Of a DNA stretch of 16,051 bases, positions 7,561 through 15,248 are shown in pieces. The DNA is from an uncultured Phascolarctobacterium sp. (GTDB lineage Bacteria > Bacillota > Negativicutes > Acidaminococcales > Acidaminococcaceae): positions 1-16,051 of the forward strand of contig NZ_CAJMEH010000050.1 in NCBI RefSeq assembly GCF_905212365.1, written 5' to 3'. The notes beneath the pieces are model-generated. The model had not been told where the DNA came from, searched no databases, and saw only the letters and a list, made by a program, of their open reading frames with translations. Position numbers and translations under genes: made by a program. Within the stretch, counting starts at the first letter, position 1, and every line of letters begins with the position of its first letter.

Positions 7561-8853
7561 TTATTTAAATTCCACAGCAGTACGCAAATCCGTCAGGAAG
7601 CTGTCGCCCGTACTGCGCTGCAAGCTCAAATCACTGACAACCACCTTCATGACTACATGGCGCTGTCCGCCGCTGAAATAAGAGCCTAACGAATGAATAG
7701 CATAGGGCACGCCGTTAATCTGTCCCAAATAAAGCACTACATGCCCATCCATATACAGCGCCGCGCCCGGACGCAGACTGTTGATAGCCGCAGTTTTCTG
7801 CTTATCGTCCAGCGTTTCCAGCAGCTTCTTCGTGCCTGCGCCTTCCTCCTGCTCGTCTGCATTGCGCGGCAGGTAAACGCCCACGGTGCGGTACGCATTG
7901 AACACCAGTGAAGAACAATCCACACTGTCTTTCAAGCCGCCCCAGCCATAGGGCATATCATAAAACGCAAAGGCGGCGCGCAGAATATTATTAGAGGTAT
8001 ACGGCAAATAGCCCTTATGCACACCGGCAGACCTGGGCAGCAGCAGCCTTTGCTTCTGCAGCAGGCCGGTTTTGCTGCGCACAGGCGCTTCCACCATATA
8101 AGTGTCGCTCTGCTCGCTGACCAGCGGCAGCCGTGCGCCCTGCTGGTAAATCACCTGCTCGCCCGAAGTTTTCAGCGAAACATTAGCGGCTGTCACTACC
8201 AAGAAATCGTCTGGGTCCGCATATTGCTGCCAGGTCTTTTTATCGGTAAAGGCAATATTAAAGGTGCTTATCCAGCCGCTGTAATTAACGCTCTGCACAT
8301 AGTAAAAATACTTGTTGGCGCTCTGGTGCAGCACCACAAGCGGTTCGCCCGGGTCAAGGGATGTTTCCTGCAGCACATCAAAATTGCGTTCCGCCGCATA
8401 ATAGAAAAGCCCCTCGCCCGTCGGCAGGTTGCGCAGCGAACTGCGGCGTACCGTCACCGCATAACGCGGCGTAACAGTCGCCGGAATAGCGCCCACGTTA
8501 GTCTGCTTGCGCAAAATATTTTTATAGTTTTCACTGACCTTATTGCCATGCAAATACAGGTCATCCTCCAGCACCAAATAGTCCATAATTCTGGTTTTGA
8601 GGGAATCGCCGCTGACTGTCGCCGGATAGTGTAAAAGATCCGGCACGTTGCGGGAAGCAGCGCGAACCTTGGCGTTGAAGAACTGTACGCCCTTCGCATC
8701 CAGAAGCAGCTTATCGCCATCCTTATTCTGCGCCGTCCAATAATCGGCCTCTACCAGCTTAGGGTATTGCGTAATACCTGCGGCGTCGCCTGCCAGCGGC
8801 ATGCTCGCTGCACAGAATATCAGCAGCAGGGTACAAAGTAATTTATAAAGCAA
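7561..8853 (-). CDS. Secreted SH3-domain NlpC/P60 cell-wall peptidase
   Basis: This is an exported cysteine peptidase expected to cut peptide bonds in peptidoglycan stem peptides. The 430-aa precursor has a signal peptide (about residues 1-25, hydrophobic core LLCTLLLIFCAASMPLAG). A N-terminal accessory domain lies at about 30-120, SH3-like repeats at about 125-275, and the NlpC/P60 domain at about 285-395. The catalytic set is Cys313 in DSVDCSSLVFNAY, His371 in MDGHVVLYLG and His387 in YAIHS. The start is TTG at 8853, backed by AAGGAGG 7 bases upstream; the nearby ATG at 8860 is out of frame. It is the first gene of a four-gene operon. The domain order matches NlpC/P60 proteins with an N-terminal stabilising domain plus SH3 domains, as in gamma-D-glutamyl-diamino-acid endopeptidases. 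Confidence 0.9.
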   Translation of the reverse strand: MLYKLLCTLLLIFCAASMPLAGDAAGITQYPKLVEADYWTAQNKDGDKLLLDAKGVQFFNAKVRAASRNVPDLLHYPATVSGDSLKTRIMDYLVLEDDLYLHGNKVSENYKNILRKQTNVGAIPATVTPRYAVTVRRSSLRNLPTGEGLFYYAAERNFDVLQETSLDPGEPLVVLHQSANKYFYYVQSVNYSGWISTFNIAFTDKKTWQQYADPDDFLVVTAANVSLKTSGEQVIYQQGARLPLVSEQSDTYMVEAPVRSKTGLLQKQRLLLPRSAGVHKGYLPYTSNNILRAAFAFYDMPYGWGGLKDSVDCSSLVFNAYRTVGVYLPRNADEQEEGAGTKKLLETLDDKQKTAAINSLRPGAALYMDGHVVLYLGQINGVPYAIHSLGSYFSGGQRHVVMKVVVSDLSLQRSTGDSFLTDLRTAVEFK

Positions 8854-9239
8854 GACACATCCTCCTTCGTGAGAACTGTAATATTATATAATTCTTGTTC
8901 ACAAGGAAAAATCCTGCCGGAAGGAGAAAATAAAAAAAGGTTTGTGGCAAAGCCTGTCATTAATTATTGAGCAACCAACTATTGCATATTAGTGCAAAAC
9001 AATAAAATTAAGTTTATAAAAGCGAAAATTTATCTAATCGATTGAACGTATTATCGAGAGTGTGTGAAATCCATTAACAAACAACTGTTGGAGGACAGAG
9101 TACACCACACACTTTGGTGGAGTGTTAATTAAAAAGACGAAAATAAAGCAAATACAAAGTATAGTCACTTAAAATTGATGCACACCTAACCGCAAATAAA
9201 GATACACGTTAGCATAACATGAATCTTGTCTTTCCATAA
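8854..9239. other. Non-coding gap with inverted repeats, possible decayed element
   Basis: Apart from the promoter at its left edge, no gene is visible between the NlpC/P60 operon and the ugd terminator. The DNA is AT-rich. An 8-base inverted repeat, AGTGTGTG (9059-9066) and CACACACT (9106-9113), encloses about 40 bases. A second local hairpin, ACACCA with TGGTG, lies at 9102-9119. Paired GTGTGTG/CACACAC ends of this kind are seen at termini of some IS256-group elements, but no transposase fragment is readable, so a decayed element is only a possibility. Confidence 0.3.
8883..8911 (-). promoter_or_regulatory. Candidate promoter of the NlpC/P60-pepA operon
   Basis: On the minus strand a perfect TATAAT (plus positions 8883-8888) lies 30 bases before the TTG start. 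The -35 position at 17-base spacing reads TTTTTC, which is weak. An interrupted palindrome CTTGT-GA-ACAAG (plus 8894-8905) lies in the spacer, where a bound protein would block polymerase. The -10 match is clear; the operator role is inferred. Confidence 0.45.
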
Positions 9240-9275
9240 CAAAACTCCGCCCTCACACGAGCGGAGTTTTGCTTC
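9240..9275. terminator. Intrinsic terminator after ugd
   Basis: AAAACTCCGC and GCGGAGTTTT form a perfect 10-bp stem around a 10-base loop. The T-tail is present in both readings. It lies just past the stop of the minus-strand dehydrogenase gene and should end the epimerase-ugd transcript. Confidence 0.82.
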
Positions 9276-9287
9276 ATATTAACCTCA

Positions 9288-10538
9288 TCAATCCCTCTGG
9301 AAAATATCCCTCGTATAAACCTTATCCTTCACATCGTCCAAACAGCTATCATACCTGTTGGCAATAATCGCCTGACTCTGCTTCTTGAACTCTGCCAAAT
9401 CATTTACCACTACGCTGCCAAAGAAGGTATCGCCGTCCTGCAGCATGGGCTCGTAAATAATTACCTTCGCACCCTTTGCCTTAATGCGCTTCATAACGCC
9501 CTGAATCGAGCTTTGACGGAAATTATCGGAATGGCTCTTCATCGTCAAGCGGTAGACGCCTACAACAACATCTTTTTCCTTAGCCGCGCTCCAGTTATCA
9601 TTAGCCTCATAAGCTCCGGCAATTTCCAACACGCGCTCGGCAATAAAATCCTTACGGGTACGGTTGCTTTCCACAATAGCCTCGATCAGATTTTCCGGTA
9701 CGTCGCTGTAATTTGCCAGCAGCTGCTTGGTATCCTTCGGCAGGCAGTACCCGCCATAGCCGAAGCTGGGATTATTGTAATGACTGCCAATACGCGGGTC
9801 TAAGCAAACCCCGTCGATAATCTGCTGGGTATCCAGCCCCTTCATCTCCGCATAGGTGTCCAGCTCGTTGAAATAGGAAACACGCAAAGCAAGATAAGTA
9901 TTGGCGAACAGCTTCACAGCCTCAGCCTCCGTAAAGCCCATAATTAAGGTATCGATGTTTTCCTTAATCGCGCCCTCCTGCAGCAAAGCGGCAAAAGTAT
10001 GCGCCGCTTCCACTAAACGCTCGTCGTTCATATCCGTGCCGACGATAATACGGGACGGATACAGATTATCGTACAAAGCCTTGCTTTCCCGCAAAAATTC
10101 CGGGCTGAAAATAATATTCTTACTCCCCATCTTCTCACGAATTGAAGCAGTATAGCCAACAGGAATCGTGGACTTAATGACCATCACAGCGTTGGGATTA
10201 TACTGCATAACCAGCTTAATCACCGTTTCTACAGCGCTGGTATCAAAGAAATTCTTCTTGCTGTCGTAGTTAGTCGGCGCAGCGATTACTACAAAATCCG
10301 CGTCCTCGTAGGCTTCCTTAGCATCCAAAGTCGCTGTCAGGTGCAGCTCTTTTTCCGCCAAATATTTTTCAATATAATCGTCCTGAATGGGCGATTTTTT
10401 ATTATTGATCAGTTCCACCTTTTCCGGCACAATATCCACGGCAGTTACCTGATGATGCTGGCTGAGCAGCGTCGCAATGGACAAGCCAACGTAACCTGTA
10501 CCGGCTACGGCTATTTTCAAATCCTTAAAAGCTTTCAT
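9288..10538 (-). CDS. ugd: UDP-glucose 6-dehydrogenase
   Basis: This enzyme oxidises UDP-glucose to UDP-glucuronate with two NAD+, feeding capsule, exopolysaccharide or envelope glycan synthesis. The 416-aa protein matches the short bacterial form. The Rossmann motif is VAGTGYVGLSIATLL at residues 11-25. The SPEFLRESKALYDNLYPSR segment (145-163) holds Glu147, and KLFANTYLALRVSYFNELD holds Lys209. FGYGGYCLPKDTKQLL carries catalytic Cys265. The C-terminal binding domain includes MKSHSDNFRQSSIQGVM. The ATG at 10538 is 1 base after the epimerase stop, and its ribosome binding site (GAAGGAG) is inside the end of the epimerase gene, so the two are translated together. It is the last gene before a terminator. 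Confidence 0.95.
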   Translation of the reverse strand: MKAFKDLKIAVAGTGYVGLSIATLLSQHHQVTAVDIVPEKVELINNKKSPIQDDYIEKYLAEKELHLTATLDAKEAYEDADFVVIAAPTNYDSKKNFFDTSAVETVIKLVMQYNPNAVMVIKSTIPVGYTASIREKMGSKNIIFSPEFLRESKALYDNLYPSRIIVGTDMNDERLVEAAHTFAALLQEGAIKENIDTLIMGFTEAEAVKLFANTYLALRVSYFNELDTYAEMKGLDTQQIIDGVCLDPRIGSHYNNPSFGYGGYCLPKDTKQLLANYSDVPENLIEAIVESNRTRKDFIAERVLEIAGAYEANDNWSAAKEKDVVVGVYRLTMKSHSDNFRQSSIQGVMKRIKAKGAKVIIYEPMLQDGDTFFGSVVVNDLAEFKKQSQAIIANRYDSCLDDVKDKVYTRDIFQRD

Positions 10539-10539
10539 T

Positions 10540-11595
10540 TTACTTTTCTCCTTCTTCTTTCATATAAAATTCTTTATACCACTCAGCGAACTTACGCAGC
10601 CCCTCACGCAGGCTGGTGCCGGGCTTAAAGCCAAAATCTCTTTCCAAAGCCGAGGTATCGGCATAGGTCACAGGCACATCCCCCGGCTGCATGGGCACAA
10701 GCTCCTTGTGCGCCGCAAAATCATAATCGGCTGGCAGCACGCCTGCATGAATCAGCTCCTGCTGCAGGATATCGACAAAATCCAGCAAGTTTTCCGGGCT
10801 GTTATTGCCAATGTTATACACAGCATAGGGCGGCAGCGGCAAGCCGTCCTCGCCTGTTTTCCTAGCAGGCGGCTTAGCCATAACGCGGATTATGCCTTCG
10901 ACTATATCATCCACATAGGTAAAATCACGCTTGCAATTGCCATAATTAAAAATCTGAATCTTTTCCCCTGCCCGCAGCTTATTGGTAAAGCCAAAGTAAG
11001 CCATGTCAGGACGTCCGGCAGGGCCATAAACCGTAAAGAAGCGTAAGCCTGTGGAGGGAATATTGTACAGCTTGGAGTAAGCGTGCGCCAAAAGCTCATT
11101 GCTCTTTTTCGTCGCAGCATACAAACTAACAGGATTATCCACCTTATCGTCCGTGCTGTAAGGAACTTTTTTATTAGAACCATAAACAGACGACGAGGAA
11201 GCATACACCAAATGCCCCACGCCAGTCGCGCCGTTATCGTAGGAATGACGACAGGCTTCCAATATATTATAGAAGCCAATAATATTGGAATTGATGTAAG
11301 CATCAGGATTGGTAATACTGTAGCGTACACCCGCCTGCGCCGCTAAATTGACGACAACACTTGGCTGATAATCGGCAAAAATCTTATCGATAAGCGCTTT
11401 ATCCGCCAAATCTCCTTTGATAAAAATAAAATTAGTAAAGCCTTGCAAAATGTCCAGGCGGAAATGCTTGAGCCTTACATCATAATAATCGTTGATATTA
11501 TCGATACCAATGACTTCATAGCCCTGCTCCAGCAGCCTTTTCGACAAGTAAAAGCCGATAAAGCCAGCAGCGCCGGTCACAAGAATTTTTTTCAT
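10540..11595 (-). CDS. UDP-glucuronate 4-epimerase (NAD-dependent SDR)
   Basis: This enzyme interconverts UDP-glucuronate and UDP-galacturonate, using the product of the adjacent ugd. The 351-aa chain has the extended-SDR pattern: KKILVTGAAGFIGFYLSKRL at the N-terminus, NLAAQAGVRYSI, the active-site SSSSVYG and YAATKKSNE (Tyr-x-x-x-Lys), then LRFFTVYGPAGRPDMAYF and RDFTYVDDIVEGI. The GVRYS and GPAGRPDMA segments are typical of the CapI/LpsL group of glucuronate epimerases. I chose ATG 11595, with AGGTGA 5 bases upstream. An in-frame GTG at 11604 is itself part of that ribosome binding site and so is unlikely. It is the first gene of a two-gene unit with ugd. A related epimerase specificity cannot be fully excluded. 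Confidence 0.88.
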   Translation of the reverse strand: MKKILVTGAAGFIGFYLSKRLLEQGYEVIGIDNINDYYDVRLKHFRLDILQGFTNFIFIKGDLADKALIDKIFADYQPSVVVNLAAQAGVRYSITNPDAYINSNIIGFYNILEACRHSYDNGATGVGHLVYASSSSVYGSNKKVPYSTDDKVDNPVSLYAATKKSNELLAHAYSKLYNIPSTGLRFFTVYGPAGRPDMAYFGFTNKLRAGEKIQIFNYGNCKRDFTYVDDIVEGIIRVMAKPPARKTGEDGLPLPPYAVYNIGNNSPENLLDFVDILQQELIHAGVLPADYDFAAHKELVPMQPGDVPVTYADTSALERDFGFKPGTSLREGLRKFAEWYKEFYMKEEGEK

Positions 11596-11667
11596 ACATC
11601 TCACCTTTCGTTTATATATTTAACCCAAGAATATTGCGGCAATAGAAAGCCTTTGAGTTTAGCAGAT

Positions 11668-11673
11668 ATTATA
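11668..11673 (-). promoter_or_regulatory. Candidate -10 of the epimerase-ugd unit
   Basis: A perfect TATAAT is read on the minus strand here, 73 bases before the epimerase ATG. The matching -35 position is poor (GTACCT at 17-base spacing). It is supported only by its hexamer and location. Confidence 0.35.
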
Positions 11674-11737
11674 TGAGCATAGAACAAAACAGGTACTAAT
11701 CGATCTCTTAATAAACTGCATAAAAAGCCCGATTTTA

Positions 11738-11793
11738 AAAGTTTGTGCACTAAAGTGCATAAACTTTATTTTTTTAGAAGTTTATGCTATAAT
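11738..11793 (+). promoter_or_regulatory. Promoter with operator-like repeats for the DUF4143 ATPase gene
   Basis: A 13-base inverted repeat, AAAGTTTGTGCAC (11738-11750) and GTGCATAAACTTT (11755-11767), has one mismatch and a TAAA centre. It overlaps the -35 zone. The motif TTTATGC recurs at 11781-11787 against the -10, and its complement GCATAAA also lies at 11718-11724. TGCTATAAT at 11785-11793 is a perfect extended -10. Four copies of one half-site around a promoter suggest a dedicated repressor or autoregulation; the RNA hairpin is mostly outside the transcript. Confidence 0.6.
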
Positions 11794-11817
11794 TATTATA
11801 GAAAGAAGGTATGCAAA

Positions 11818-13137
11818 ATGATTGACACACATACTCTCAAAAAAAGAGATTTATATTTAAATAAGCTTATAGCGTTTAAGGACACAGAACCTGTAAAAGT
11901 TATCACAGGTATTCGCAGATGCGGAAAATCAAGCTTACTCAAATTAACGGCTTACCATCTGAAAGAAAACGGTATCACAGCTGATCAAATTCTTGAGATG
12001 AATTTTGAATCTCACGCTTTCAAAAATATTAGCAGCGACGATTTGTATGAATATGTCAGACAGCGCATATCGCCAAATAAAAGAACTTATCTTTTCTTTG
12101 ATGAGGTTCAGCGTATTCCCAATTGGGAGGATGCCATCAATTCTTTTCGTGTTGATTTTAACTGCGATATCTATGTAACAGGTTCAAACGCCTATATGCT
12201 CTCCTCAGAATATGCCACTTATTTATCAGGAAGATGCGTAGAGATAAAAATGCTGCCGCTTTCCTTTTCTGAGTTTTTATCTTTTCATGGCTTTGAAGTA
12301 AGAGAGACTAAAAGCGCCTTAGGAGGCATGCGAAAGCAAGCTTTTGATAAAAACGGCGAGCATTATGAAATTAGTGAAGTCTTTGATGCGTACATGCGGT
12401 TTGGCGGTATGCCGGGCATTGCCGACGTGGGATTGGAGCAAGAAAAAGCATTAATGCTGCTGGAGGGTATTTACTCAACTGTAATTATGAGAGATATCCT
12501 TGAACGTGAACGCCGCAGAGGACAAAAACGAATCTCAGACCCTATTCTCTTGAAAAAAATTGTTATGTTTCTTGCCGATAACATCGGCAGCAATATATCC
12601 ATATCCTCTATCGGAAACACACTTGTAAACGAAGGATTGCTTGAAGACGGTAAACGCAAAGGAATGCCAAGCGCCCATACCGTCCAAGCCTATGTCAACG
12701 CATTACTGGAAGCGTATTTCTTTTATGACATTAAAAGATTTGACATCAAGGGCAAAGAATTTCTGCGAACACTGGGAAAATACTATATCGTTGATATCGG
12801 TATCAGGAACTATCTTCTTGGTTTCAGAAACCGTGACACCGGACATGCTTTAGAAAATGTTGTGTACTTTGAACTGCTCCGCCGCGGCTACGATGTATCC
12901 ATCGGCAAGGTGGATAATGCAGAAGTGGATTTTATAGGAACAAAAGCAGATGAAAAGGTGTATATTCAAGTAACTGAAGCAATGACCAGCGAAGACGTGC
13001 GCAAGAGAGAGTTGGCCCCACTACAGAAAATTAACGATAACTATGAAAAGATAGTTCTTTCTATCAATCCAGGTATGAATACGTCCTATGATGGAATAAA
13101 ATCTATTAATCTTATAAACTGGTTAATTGCAACATAA
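11818..13137 (+). CDS. AAA-type ATPase with DUF4143 (ATP-binding protein)
   Basis: This is a 439-aa P-loop ATPase of the AAA_14/DUF4143 group, a family common in accessory DNA whose cellular role is mostly unknown. Walker A is GIRRCGKS at residues 31-38, Walker B LFFDE at 92-96, and a sensor-like VTGSNAYML follows. The DUF4143 region covers about 195-360. The C-terminus (about 345-439) resembles a PD-(D/E)xK nuclease fold: ENVVYFELLRRGYDVSIG then AEVDFIGT and YIQVTEAM. The usual E-x-K is replaced by Q-V-T, so nuclease activity is doubtful. ATG 11818 has AGAAGG 8 bases upstream and a promoter just before it; the frame extends upstream to 11743 but that overlaps the operator. It stands alone, oriented against the glycan genes, with an antitoxin remnant right after its stop. 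Confidence 0.88.
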   Translation: MIDTHTLKKRDLYLNKLIAFKDTEPVKVITGIRRCGKSSLLKLTAYHLKENGITADQILEMNFESHAFKNISSDDLYEYVRQRISPNKRTYLFFDEVQRIPNWEDAINSFRVDFNCDIYVTGSNAYMLSSEYATYLSGRCVEIKMLPLSFSEFLSFHGFEVRETKSALGGMRKQAFDKNGEHYEISEVFDAYMRFGGMPGIADVGLEQEKALMLLEGIYSTVIMRDILERERRRGQKRISDPILLKKIVMFLADNIGSNISISSIGNTLVNEGLLEDGKRKGMPSAHTVQAYVNALLEAYFFYDIKRFDIKGKEFLRTLGKYYIVDIGIRNYLLGFRNRDTGHALENVVYFELLRRGYDVSIGKVDNAEVDFIGTKADEKVYIQVTEAMTSEDVRKRELAPLQKINDNYEKIVLSINPGMNTSYDGIKSINLINWLIAT

Positions 13138-13159
13138 TAGCAAGACTTTTTTTCTATTA

Positions 13160-13273
13160 AAAATTTCCAGAATTCAAGCTATTTTGCATAATAAACGCAA
13201 AATTATTGTAGATACATCTATCAGATTAGGTCATTATTTTGGCATATCTGATAAATACTTTACTAAAGCTTAA
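13160..13273 (+). pseudogene. C-terminal remnant of a HigA-type antitoxin
   Basis: One plus-strand frame reads SRIQAILHNKR followed directly by KIIVDTSIRLGHYFGISDKY and then FTKA-stop. This lines up with the DNA-binding half of HigA/XRE antitoxins, typically SRIxxIlxgkR-xItaDTalRLg-xyFGtS-xxf. No start codon or first helix is present: the upstream sequence is the tail of the ATPase gene, whose stop is at 13137. The usual LNLQ-type continuation is also lost. It is a decayed fragment left by insertion or recombination and no toxin gene remains. The alignment is from memory of the family. Confidence 0.65.
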
Positions 13274-13324
13274 CTTCTTAAAATCTCTACTTTGGCTACG
13301 AAGCAACGTGCTAAACAAAGGAAA

Positions 13325-13513
13325 CTATTGCTCACGGTTCGTGGATTTTGGCAATAAAAAAGCTAAAGCGTTAGTAAAAGCTGCACCAGCATCATTAGAC
13401 GATTGCTTGATATGACTATCAACAATCCTGATATGCCCAAACAATGTAACTTTTGATACCTAACTTCTTGCACTGCGAAGATCTTTCTTTTTATCCACAA
13501 ATTCTTCGCCATA
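13325..13513 (-). pseudogene. Decayed reading frame of unknown origin
   Basis: A minus-strand frame reads like protein across 62 codons with a single internal TAG at 13460-13462. Before it comes YGEEFVDKKKDLRSARS. After it come KVTLFGHIRIVDSHIKQSS and NDAGAAFTNALAFLLPK, ending at a TAG at 13325. There is no start codon or ribosome binding site at its upstream end. I do not recognise the family. Its position between an antitoxin remnant and the flippase suggests a broken gene in a recombined stretch. It could also be chance. Confidence 0.3.
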
Positions 13514-13643
13514 CTACAAATATATTACTTTAGACATCCCCAAATATAATGAGCAAAATTCTATACTACTTATACATTAATACAATCAATCATCTTACAC
13601 ACAATATATGACAATAAATTTGCATTCTAAATGCTTTATGTAA

Positions 13644-15136
13644 TCAATTTATTTTAAATGCTTTATTGATTATCTGGCGTATTTTTTCGAAGAAGAATAC
13701 GCTATTAATTATCAATGAAACCAAAACACCGACTACTAAAACTTTAATAGCTAGAAGAATCCATCCATAATAGTTGTTTTCAAATATAATAATATTACGA
13801 GAAAATAAAAATATAGCTACAGCAGTAACAATATCTACTAAAACTTGTTTGTAAAATTTTTTCAATGGCCAATTGATAAAATTGTTAGAATTATACCAAG
13901 CCATCCACCAAGTCTGGTACAAAAGAGCTACTAACATACCCAAAGAAGCTCCTGTTAATCCAACATACATAACAGCAATAATAGATATTATAATATTTGC
14001 TATGGAAGCATAAATATAATTATTCTGAGTTTGTTTATAATGTCCAGCAGCAAGTATCATAATGTTATACGGCAATCTATAACAATGCAAAGAATTTGCT
14101 AACACAAGTATTACAGCGAAGTTTGTTTGTATGTAATCTGCATCATTTATACCATTTGTATAAATTCTGACAAATGGGACTATTAAAATAGCTGTAACTG
14201 TAAAAATTACAGTTGTACCAGTATGAATTATCCATTCTGTCCAAGTAAACACCTTGTTTAACTCTTCAAAATCTCTTTTAGCCCATAAATTACCAATCAA
14301 GGCTTGAATGCCACTAATCATTGACATTATGAGCATTCTAGAACCAGCTACAGGTAAACAATAAACAGAATAAATGGAAACATTTGATAAGGTAGAAAAA
14401 ATACTAAGTATAATACTTCCAGATCCTGTTAATATTACTGCAGCTACATGTTGTGCAATACCATTCCATTTTTGTTTTATAGGTTCTTGCTCATAACGTA
14501 TTTTTCTATCAATTGGGTACGTATGAGTTACGTAAATATATACTGCAATTGGTTGCAACAAAAAAACTATGGAAGTTGTAAAATAAACTATTTGAATAGA
14601 ATTACCATGGTATATAAAAAAATAACACATTAACGTATTCAATATTACAGTTAATGCTTGGGTAAAATAGTAAATATAGCCCTTTTGATCTGACAATAAT
14701 AGTAGTCTATTAGTTATACCAAAAAAATATTGTGCAAAAGATTTAATCGAAATTGCAACAATAAGCATCATTATAAACAAAAAGCTAAAATCATTTTTAA
14801 CAAGATATGGATAAAAAAATATCATAAGTATTACATATACTATAAGTATATAGCCCAATCTTCTAAAAAATCTATCTGCTGAAGCAATCACTTTACTAAT
14901 ATCACTATAATTTTTTTTGCTAATGGTTCATATAATGAAGATTGAACTACAGCTCCTATACCTAATTCTAAAAAAGAAATAATTGATAAAAATTGTGTAA
15001 TAGAATTTATCAATCCATTTATATTCGTCCCATAAGAGCTTAAAATTAGCCTCGGTAATATGAATCCACAAATTATAGAGGATATTTGATAAAAAAGCGG
15101 CGAAATGGAGTTATATACTAATAATTTTGTTTGCAC
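13644..15136 (-). pseudogene. Wzx-like polysaccharide flippase, split by a frameshift
   Basis: This is a membrane protein of the polysaccharide transport family that flips lipid-linked sugar repeat units across the membrane. Taken together the two frames would give about 497 aa, normal for the family, with many hydrophobic helices. The N-terminal frame (14888-15136) covers about 82 residues, including ISSIICGFILPRLILSSYG and ELGIGAVVQSSLYEPLAKK. It then leaves frame in a run of eight A (plus T at 14911-14918) and stops at 14888. Shifting by -1, or adding one A, gives AKKNYSDISKVIASADRFFR, the expected continuation, and the frame stays open to 13644. The GTG start at 15136 has GAGG 8 bases upstream. 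The gene could be phase-variable, read by ribosomal slippage (A-AAA-AAA is a slippery heptamer), truly broken, or a sequencing error. Confidence 0.82.
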
Positions 15137-15248
15137 CTATGATACCTCATATATTTTTATAAAAATATAATACAGTGGTCAATGCCATGTTTATACTATT
15201 GGTTAACACACCTATATAACTTATTCTAAAATATATTTCTTTTATATT
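15137..15248. other. Spacer before the flippase with a weak promoter candidate
   Basis: The 112-base AT-rich spacer holds TTGACC on the minus strand (plus 15177-15182), and AT-rich -10-like sequence follows (TATAAA at 15-base or TAAAAA at 17-base spacing). A separate flippase promoter is possible but weak; readthrough from the upstream gene is equally likely. Confidence 0.25.

Larger units (their letters stand above)
13138..13643. other. AT-rich junction without intact genes
   Basis: This 506-base stretch between the ATPase and the flippase carries the two remnants listed separately and otherwise no readable gene. The part from 13514 to 13643 is very AT-rich with no structure except a 12-base direct repeat, TAAATGCTTTAT, at 13628-13639 and again at 13655-13666 inside the flippase 3' end. 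Confidence 0.5.

Noticed and set aside
8017..8634. Plus-strand frame of 205 codons opposite the NlpC/P60 gene
   Set aside because: It is antisense to a gene with intact catalytic residues, with no start signal.
11596..11604. GTG at 11604 as the start of the epimerase
   Set aside because: This GTG is part of the AGGTGA ribosome binding site of the ATG at 11595, which begins exactly at the family N-terminus.
11743..11817. N-terminal extension of the ATPase from 11743
   Set aside because: The extension runs through the inverted repeat and -10 promoter, while ATG 11818 has a well-spaced ribosome binding site and the expected N-terminus.
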